DNA of 64,000 nt from Anaeramoeba flamelloides (taxonomy: Eukaryota; Metamonada; Anaeramoebidae): assembly GCA_027625915.1 (NCBI GenBank), contig JANTQA010000047.1:11904001-11968000 (forward strand), read 5' to 3'. The position numbers were made by a program, and so were the translations under genes. Positions 57,697 to 64,000 of the stretch are shown in pieces (the stretch's first letter is position 1; every line of letters begins with the position of its first letter). The notes under the pieces are model-generated. The model was not told where the DNA came from and did no database searches. It worked only from the letters and a program-made list of their open reading frames with translations.

Positions 57697-58293
57697 TATA
57701 AACTTTTTAACAAAAATTGTGACTCACCTGAAATAATAAATTGAAAAAAAAAAATTTATCCTTTAGTATCCAAGAACAATTAATAACTAAATCTGATTTG
57801 TAATTCACTTTTAAGTTATTCTAAATTTATAAAATCCAGATATATTAAAAATTAAAAAGAATAAAACCAAAAACTAAAAAAAAGTGAGTCACAATTTTTG
57901 AATTGAGCATTACGGATTTTTTATTACTGAACTTTCACTGAAAAAAAGTTCAACAACAAGGTTTTTTATGAATAAAAAAATTCATTTTCTAATGACATTA
58001 CAGAGTCGAAATTTTCATAGTGATTATTTGTCTTTTGGAAGATCTTTTTTTTTTTCCACATGATCTTTTTTTTTAAAAAAGAAAAAATGAAGAAAAATAA
58101 AAAAAAAAAAAGAAAAAGAAAAAAAAAGATAAACAAAAATTTGAAAAAGCAAAACTCAAAGTTGCAAAATTAAAAAAAATGATTCTGATCCAAAAATTTG
58201 AAAATATTTTTTTCAAGAATACTGGAATAAACCCTCAAAACAACTCCCATTAACATTATATAGCAAGTCAAAATTTATGAAAAATAGTTTATA
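57697..58293 (+). mobile_element. Family D element, copy D3
   Basis: About 597 bp. Left end TAAACTTTTTAACAAAAATT then GTGACTCACC; right end AAGTCAAAATTTATGAAAAA then TAGTTTA. It is very close to D2 along most of its length (ATCCTTTAGTATCCAAGAAC, CAACTCCCATTAACATTATA), which implies fairly recent spread. Confidence 0.8.
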
Positions 58294-61254
58294 TCACGTG
58301 TAGTACAATTTTCATTTTAAAATCACGAAAGGACTATAAAATAGCATTATTTCGAATTTTTTAAATGTTTTTTTAGTTTCATTCATATTTGTATTTTTTT
58401 TATTTTTTAAAAAAAGTTCTACAATTATTTTGAAATCATCCTTTTATTTTCTAGGATGTGAAAAAACACTAAGGAAAAAACTTAAACAGTTGAAAAAAAA
58501 ATCAAAACCAGTATATACTGGTAGGAAAAAATTGTCTTAAAAGTCTTTGAAAAATAAGTGAATTTGTGATTTCCCGTATTGGGTTGGTTGTTTTTGTATT
58601 TACAAACATGAAGCCAGTTCGATTTTCACTTTTGAAAACACCAAAAAAAAAAAAAAATACAGAGTAGGTTTTCCATTTAACTCTTTTGAAAATTGTAAAA
58701 TCTTTCAAAACCGAGAAAAAGAGGTATTTGTTTTAAAAAAATTACCAGTTGGGGAAGAAAAGTGATCAAAATTTAACTTTTTTACCAATTCTAAATTAGA
58801 TCGAATTACCTAAATTGTTTTTATTACATATGTATACCAGACAAATGAATTTTACACATAACTTAAAGGTGTCAAACATATTTAATGAAATCAAAAAAAT
58901 CTTTATACCTGCGATATATATATATATATATAATATTGGGACTATGAGATGTTCATAGATGAAACATTGTTATAAAACTTCATATGGGATGAAATTTTAA
59001 GTTTTTTATATCCCTTAGCACCCCGGATTACCCTAAAATTCATCAAGTTTTTTTAAAAAGATTTAAAATGATACTGATGTACTAATATATTTATTTTCTT
59101 ATTTGTCTTTAATCCAGATTTGAATTATAATAAAAAGTCAAAATAGTTCAAAGATAAAGTAATTATGTTATTGATTTTTTTTTTGAAATTGGAAAACAAA
59201 ATAATAATTATTCATTTTTACATTTTTTTTAAAGTTTTTAATTTTTATTTTAATTTTTTAAATCAGAAAATTTATGGCAAAAATAGTAATCAAAAACCAA
59301 CACGTTAATTTATTAATAATAATCATTAAAAAACGTTGTTACTTTTATGATAAAAAAATTCAATAAAAAAAATATATTTTACTGAGAAAGTTACTTTTTT
59401 TATAACTGAAAAAATTTCAAGTAATAGCCAATCCAGAGAAAAATGAAATTAATTTCTTTAGACCAAAATTAAAAATTTAATGTGAATAATTTTCTAAAAC
59501 TTTTATTTAAGTAATAGATAATACTTGAAAAAATAAAAAAAAAAAATTGTAAAATAATTTCATTTATTATATTGGAATTAAACAAACAAAAACTTTTTTA
59601 ATCGATAAAATAATCAACCCTAAATTTAACAAAAAAATAAAAAATAACTCTTAATTATTTTTCAAAGATTATAAAATAATTTTAGAAACCAAGAATTTTT
59701 TTTTTGAATTTTGGTCTAGGTAAAAATTTGAATAATATATTTGTGAAATTTGAATTTATCCTTTCTAAATTAATCCAGATCTTAGAAAATAAGTTATGAT
59801 ATATGGTTTCTAATTCAATAATATTGTTTATTTTATATCTAGATTTTAAAAAGTCAAAAATTAAACAATAATAAAAAATTAAAAAAAAAAATCAAATAAT
59901 AATATTACTCGAACTTTGGGTCCAATAATTTAAAATTTTAAAAAAAAGTATTGTTGAAAAAATTTCCAAATTTTACAATGTTAAAAAAATCTTATTTTTT
60001 TTCAAATTTTAATTTATATTTTTTTTATTTTAAAATTATTTAGAATCAAATATAGATATTGATATTGAATGGTAATCAGTAGATAAAACAATTTTTCTAT
60101 GTGATATCAAAATAATTGTTGTAATGAATAAATTATTTAATCAAGCATTTTAGGCAATTTTGGGGTCCAAAGGGTCCTCAAAAAAATTTCAGTGAAGTAT
60201 GATATGTTTTAATCATTAAAAATAAGAGGTTTTTAATGTTTAGACAAACTTTTCAAAAAAAAAAAAAAAATAAAAAATTTCACAAAATTTGGAAGGTAAA
60301 ATAATAAAATCACAATAATAAAAAAAAATTTTTCAAAGGTTGAAATTTTTTTTTCAAGTTATTTTTTAATTGTAAGTAACTGTACAATTTTTAATTATAA
60401 ATTTTTCTTTCTAAGATAATTGTTTATAAATTCTATCTCTTATAATCCTTTGATAACATTTCAAATTAAAAATTTTGGTTGAAATGTTTTCAGTATATTT
60501 GGGGTACTAAGGGATATATTAGTAGATTCCCTTTAAAATCTTTTTATATTTTAAAGTATACTACATATTTTTTTAAATTGAATTAAAACACAGTTATATT
60601 CATTTTATTTACTCCTCCCCAGCCTTTTCTAAAAAAAAAAAAAAAAAAAACAATTAAAAAATAAAATTAACATTTGACGTGTACAGTTAAACCAAAATTG
60701 TCTGTTTGAATATAAAAGAATTGTTTTGAATGTTGATTCAAACTCTAATTTTTTTTTTTTTTTTGATTTTTTTTGAAAAAAAAACAAACTGTATATTTTC
60801 AAAAACATTATCAAAATAAAAATATTCCAATATTTATCATTATTATGGTTTATTAAATTCTTTAATCAAAAAAATATGAAAAATTCAGAAAATATTTTTT
60901 CACATAACTAGTATGAAAAAATAAAATATCAAATTCTAAGTTAGATAAAACTATTACTTCAATTATCATTTCATCCTTGTAATAGAGTTTATTCAAAATA
61001 TAAACAACATTCCAGTTCTTCTAAATATTTAGTCTATTATATTTATTGTTATAAATAGTATTATCATTTTTAAAAGTCTCTAGTCGAGAAAAAATGTTTA
61101 TTTTAAATAAAATTTTTTATAAATGGATCTAAAAATGAATTTTCATTAAATTCAACTTTTGGATATTTTTTTGAAGATATAATAACTAATAGTTTAAAAA
61201 CACTCTACTCATCTAAAAAAACTCCTTTACGTGGAAAAAAAAATAACTGATGAT

Positions 61255-62275
61255 GAATATTTCGTTTCCTAGGCTTTTTTTTACTTTTTGAAATAAACAG
61301 AAAATTTTAATAAATTTTCGCTTTATTACAAAAAGTAAAAAAAAACCTAACGAAAATCTATCGATTTTCCACATAAATAGAAAACTCAAAAAAACCTAAC
61401 GAAAATCAATAGATTTTCTGTTTATTTCAAAAAGTCAAAAAAACCTAGAACACTTCACAAATAAATAAAAAACTCAAAAAAGCATAACGAAAATCTATTG
61501 ATTTTACAAATAAACAGAAAACCCCCAAGAAAACCTAATGGTGGTTCTTTTTCAGAATTCAAAAGAATTGAGTAAAATCTTTGATTGAACTCCATTCTTT
61601 TAAATTTTGGAAAATCTAACGAAAAGTGTCCGTAAAGCGCAGTCTAGTGCCGTAGAGTGCCTAGCTTTTTTTTGATTTCTTAAATTAACAGAAAATTTTA
61701 ATAAATTTTCGGTTTATTTCGAAAAGTAACGAAAAGCTAATGGCAGTTTTCCAGAATTCAAAGTAATAGAGAAAAATCTTTAATTTAACTTTATTCTTTT
61801 AAATTCTGGAAAAGCTAACGGTGTTTTTTTTTTTGATTTTTGAAATAAACCGAAAATTTCTGAAATTTTCAGTTTATTACAAGTATTAAAAAAAAACCTC
61901 AAAAAAAAAAACAAAAAAAAAAAAATATTTTTCCAATTTAAAAGAACAAATAATTCTTTAATAGTCAAAAAAAATGATTCCCTATTTGAAAGATATTCAT
62001 CAGATTTAAAATGCTTTTAAAATATAATAAAATGACCTCTTAGCTAGAAGCAAAAAAGTTTTCAAATTTTTTGCTATTAAAATTGAAAAAAAATCTTTCT
62101 AGAACCTGGAAAATTAGATTTTCCAAATTAAAGTGTTATATCACTAAAAATATTTTTTGATCAAAGATCTTTTATTAACCAATAGTGTTTATTCTAATTG
62201 AAGTTTTTAAAAAGAGTAAAATTAGCAAATATTTAATTTTTTTTTGAAAAAATTTTTTCATGATCATGGTGTGCT
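61255..62275 (-). repeat. Family E palindrome mosaic, copy E4, inverted
   Basis: Palindromes lie at about 61270-61350, 61372-61450, 61553-61612, 61664-61740, 61748-61815 and 61823-61900, with CCTAACG and GCTAACGG boxes between. The arm at 61905-62275 matches the E3 arm in reverse complement. AGTGCCGTAGAGTGCCTAG near 61645 recurs in E1 near 3910. This is the copy with the most intact palindromes. Confidence 0.75.
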
Positions 62276-62824
62276 TCTTTCTTTAAACAAACAGCGAAAA
62301 AAATAAACAAACTCAAAATCCGCTATTTGAAAGAGTTTAAATTATAAGAATTTACTTCAATTTTGAACCATTTACCAATTGGAGACTTTCTTAATAAAGA
62401 GAATAAAAGGTTAAATGCACTTATTCACTAAAAATAAATCCAATTTTTCTAAAGATAAAATTCAATTAGAAATTGGTTAAAAAAAGAGAGTTAATTCGGA
62501 ATCAAATATCAATAGATTTTGGATCTAAAAATCTACTTGAATTTAAAGTGATTTTTTTTTTTGTGGCTTGAAGTGAAAAAAAACTGTTAGGGCCACTGGT
62601 TTAAACACTAATTTTCAGCGTGATCAATTTGATTGTGGAAAACGATTTTCTTCTAAGAAACAAAAGATCTTTTTTCTGAAAGCCAAATTTTAAAAATTTT
62701 CAAATTTGTGTTTTTGTTCAGATCTTGGACTGTTTTACAACCCTAAAAACCACCTTTCGTTTCAAAAAGTTTAAAATTTGAGTTTATAAATAAAAAGTAG
62801 ACAATAAATGTGCTTTAATAAAAA

Positions 62825-63694
62825 TTAATTATGGAAATTATTATTAGTCCAAAATTGTTGATTTTGGTTATTCATTTGAAATTGTTGTTGAGAGTTTTGT
62901 TGTTGTAACTGTTGCTGCTGTTGGCTTTGTTTGAAATTTTGTTGTTGTAGTTGTGATCGAAATTGAAATTGGCTTTGGTTTTGATTTGTTGTTGGTAATA
63001 GGTTTGGGTTCCAGTCAAGGCTTGGCTGATAAAATTGGCTTTGGTTTTGTAGGGATAAAGGACCCATAATATTATTTGTGTTGTTATAATTGTTTAAAAA
63101 ATTTTGTTGTTGTTCATAATTTTGAGTCATTTGTGGGTATTGTGCCTTATTTTGTTGTTGTTGTTGTTGCTGCTGCTGCTGCTGTTGTTGTTGCTTATTC
63201 TTGGTTCTCTTTTTATTTCTATTTATTTGTTCTTGTTTATTGATCTTTTTTGTTTTTCCTGTTTTTTTTATATTTTCTTTATTGTTTCGAGAACACACAT
63301 CAATGTTTTTCCCTAAAACCATTTGATTAACAAACGCATTGTTTCGGATCAACGATAATTTTCTCTCAATTTTTTTTTCTTTTTGCTTGTTTTGGTTTTC
63401 TTCATTATTTTCAACACTGATTTTTTTTTTTTTTAGTGGTTCCTTTGGCTTTAATTTTTCTAACTTTTGGTTGACTATTTCTGTATGAGACACAATTGTT
63501 TTGGCCTTTTTCTTCAAAACCATTCTTTGTTGTTCATTTTGTTCCAATTGGATCGCCAAAAGAAGATTTTCTGCTGATAATATATAATTCGATTTAGCTT
63601 TTAATAAAGCCTTTGATTGTTCGAAAGACATTGCCTGTGACAAATAAAATTCATACTGTCGTAAAAGATAATTCTTTTGTTGTGTCCGATCCAT
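62825..63694 (-). CDS. MIT-like, Gln/Asn-rich protein
   Basis: A single open frame, 289 residues from ATG at 63694 (MDRTQQKNYLLRQY) to TAA. Residues 8-75 form a helical region with FEQSKALLKAKSNYILSAEN, LLLAIQLEQNEQQ and KKAKTIVSHTEIVNQKLEKL. The pattern of alternating small and hydrophobic residues resembles a MIT domain, as in VPS4, which would suggest ESCRT-related or trafficking binding; this is inference. Residues 75-160 are strongly basic. A pure poly-Gln run of about 14 follows near 165-180. The rest is Gln/Asn-rich, prion-like disordered sequence ending QQFWTNNNFHN. It has no membrane segment. The poly-Gln codons mix CAA and CAG. The Gln-rich part gives a poly-Leu shadow on the plus strand that is not a gene. 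Real coding is likely; function uncertain. Confidence 0.7.
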   Translation of the reverse strand: MDRTQQKNYLLRQYEFYLSQAMSFEQSKALLKAKSNYILSAENLLLAIQLEQNEQQRMVLKKKAKTIVSHTEIVNQKLEKLKPKEPLKKKKISVENNEENQNKQKEKKIERKLSLIRNNAFVNQMVLGKNIDVCSRNNKENIKKTGKTKKINKQEQINRNKKRTKNKQQQQQQQQQQQQQQNKAQYPQMTQNYEQQQNFLNNYNNTNNIMGPLSLQNQSQFYQPSLDWNPNLLPTTNQNQSQFQFRSQLQQQNFKQSQQQQQLQQQNSQQQFQMNNQNQQFWTNNNFHN

Positions 63695-64000
63695 AATCAA
63701 ACAAAAAAAGAGTGATAATTATTTGAAAAAAATAAAAAATATTTGCTAACGAAAAATTTCACGGGACAATCAAAATTTCCATAACAATTGATTTTTTTTT
63801 GGTTTTGTAGGCAATTTTAGTGTGTTTTTTAAAAATTGGAATTAATTTTATTCGATAAACTCTTATTTTTAATGGGTTAGTCAAAATAGTTTTTTCATTT
63901 TTAAGGTTGAAGTTGTCATCCAGAGTTTACAAGACACATGGAATTTTAAATGCACAAAAACCAAAATTAATTGAAGATGACAGATAATACAAAATCACAA
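63695..64000. other. Region upstream of the MIT-like gene
   Basis: Should contain the promoter and 5' untranslated region of the minus-strand gene ending at 62825. No element can be called. No other gene visible up to the window edge. Confidence 0.45.

Larger units (their letters stand above)
56644..62824. other. Long convergent gene-free stretch
   Basis: 6.2 kb between 14-3-3 (plus) and the MIT-like gene (minus), both of which end into it. Contains C3, D3, E4, a TA run near 58917-58932 and a plain AT-rich section (about 58700-61250) with nothing else recognisable. A possible half family B end lies near 57520-57560. Confidence 0.5.

Noticed and set aside
58500-58760. TACTGGTAGG near 58510 and TTACCAGTTGG near 58743 as a further family A MITE
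   Set aside because: Only about eight bases of the ends agree and the interior does not align with A1-A4.
63104-63316. Plus-strand poly-Leu frame
   Set aside because: Reverse of the poly-Gln stretch of the MIT-like gene.
1-64000. tRNA, rRNA, snRNA, CRISPR arrays, virus-like or LTR elements
   Set aside because: Scanning for tRNA-like A/B boxes, spaced direct repeats, paired long terminal repeats and capsid or integrase motifs gave nothing I could support.

Overview
The window is very AT-rich eukaryotic nuclear DNA, probably from a free-living amoeboid or flagellate protist. The genes have spliceosomal introns that start with GT and end with AG, end in TAA or TAG, and are separated by kilobases of low-complexity DNA. 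The PAS-domain protein and the Lys/Gln/Asn-rich proteins recall Anaeramoeba, but that placement rests on general resemblance only and is weak. Introns of 2.9 and 3.6 kb and sparse genes argue against Dictyostelium.

Eight genes are supported, seven complete and one cut by the left edge. From left to right they are: an unrecognised exon running off the edge (minus); an acidic protein of unknown function (7025-8780, minus); ribosomal protein L26/uL24 (14126-14989, minus); the splicing factor Crooked-neck/Clf1 (17988-23624, plus); an Rh-type ammonium transporter (26527-30181, minus); the ESCRT AAA ATPase VPS4 (36212-39265, minus); a PAS-domain coiled-coil protein (45127-49417, minus); a 14-3-3 protein (55277-56643, plus); and a MIT-like, Gln/Asn-rich protein (62825-63694, minus). 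I rebuilt exon structures by matching splice sites, reading phase and family sequence. RPL26 comes to 145 residues, Clf1 to 666, Rh to 542, VPS4 to 451, the PAS protein to 419 and 14-3-3 to 266. The genes are unrelated housekeeping or signalling genes and form no operon-like unit.

Most of the rest is a mosaic of short dispersed repeats. By eye I separate about eleven families (A-K). A to D look like TA-flanked MITEs, with terminal inverted repeats and no coding capacity. F is a 1.5 kb foldback pair. G carries a nested retroposon-like insertion with a 13-bp target duplication. E is the most unusual: a run of different near-perfect palindromes joined by CGTTAG/CTAACG boxes, in four places, with individual palindromes present in both flip states. 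Several families also sit inside the giant introns of CLF1, VPS4 and the PAS gene. One broken LINE remnant lies next to a family E copy. I saw no tRNA, rRNA, CRISPR array or virus-like element.

Repeat boundaries, family membership and phase joins were read by eye. They should be treated as good to a few bases for the exons and about 10-50 bases for the repeats.
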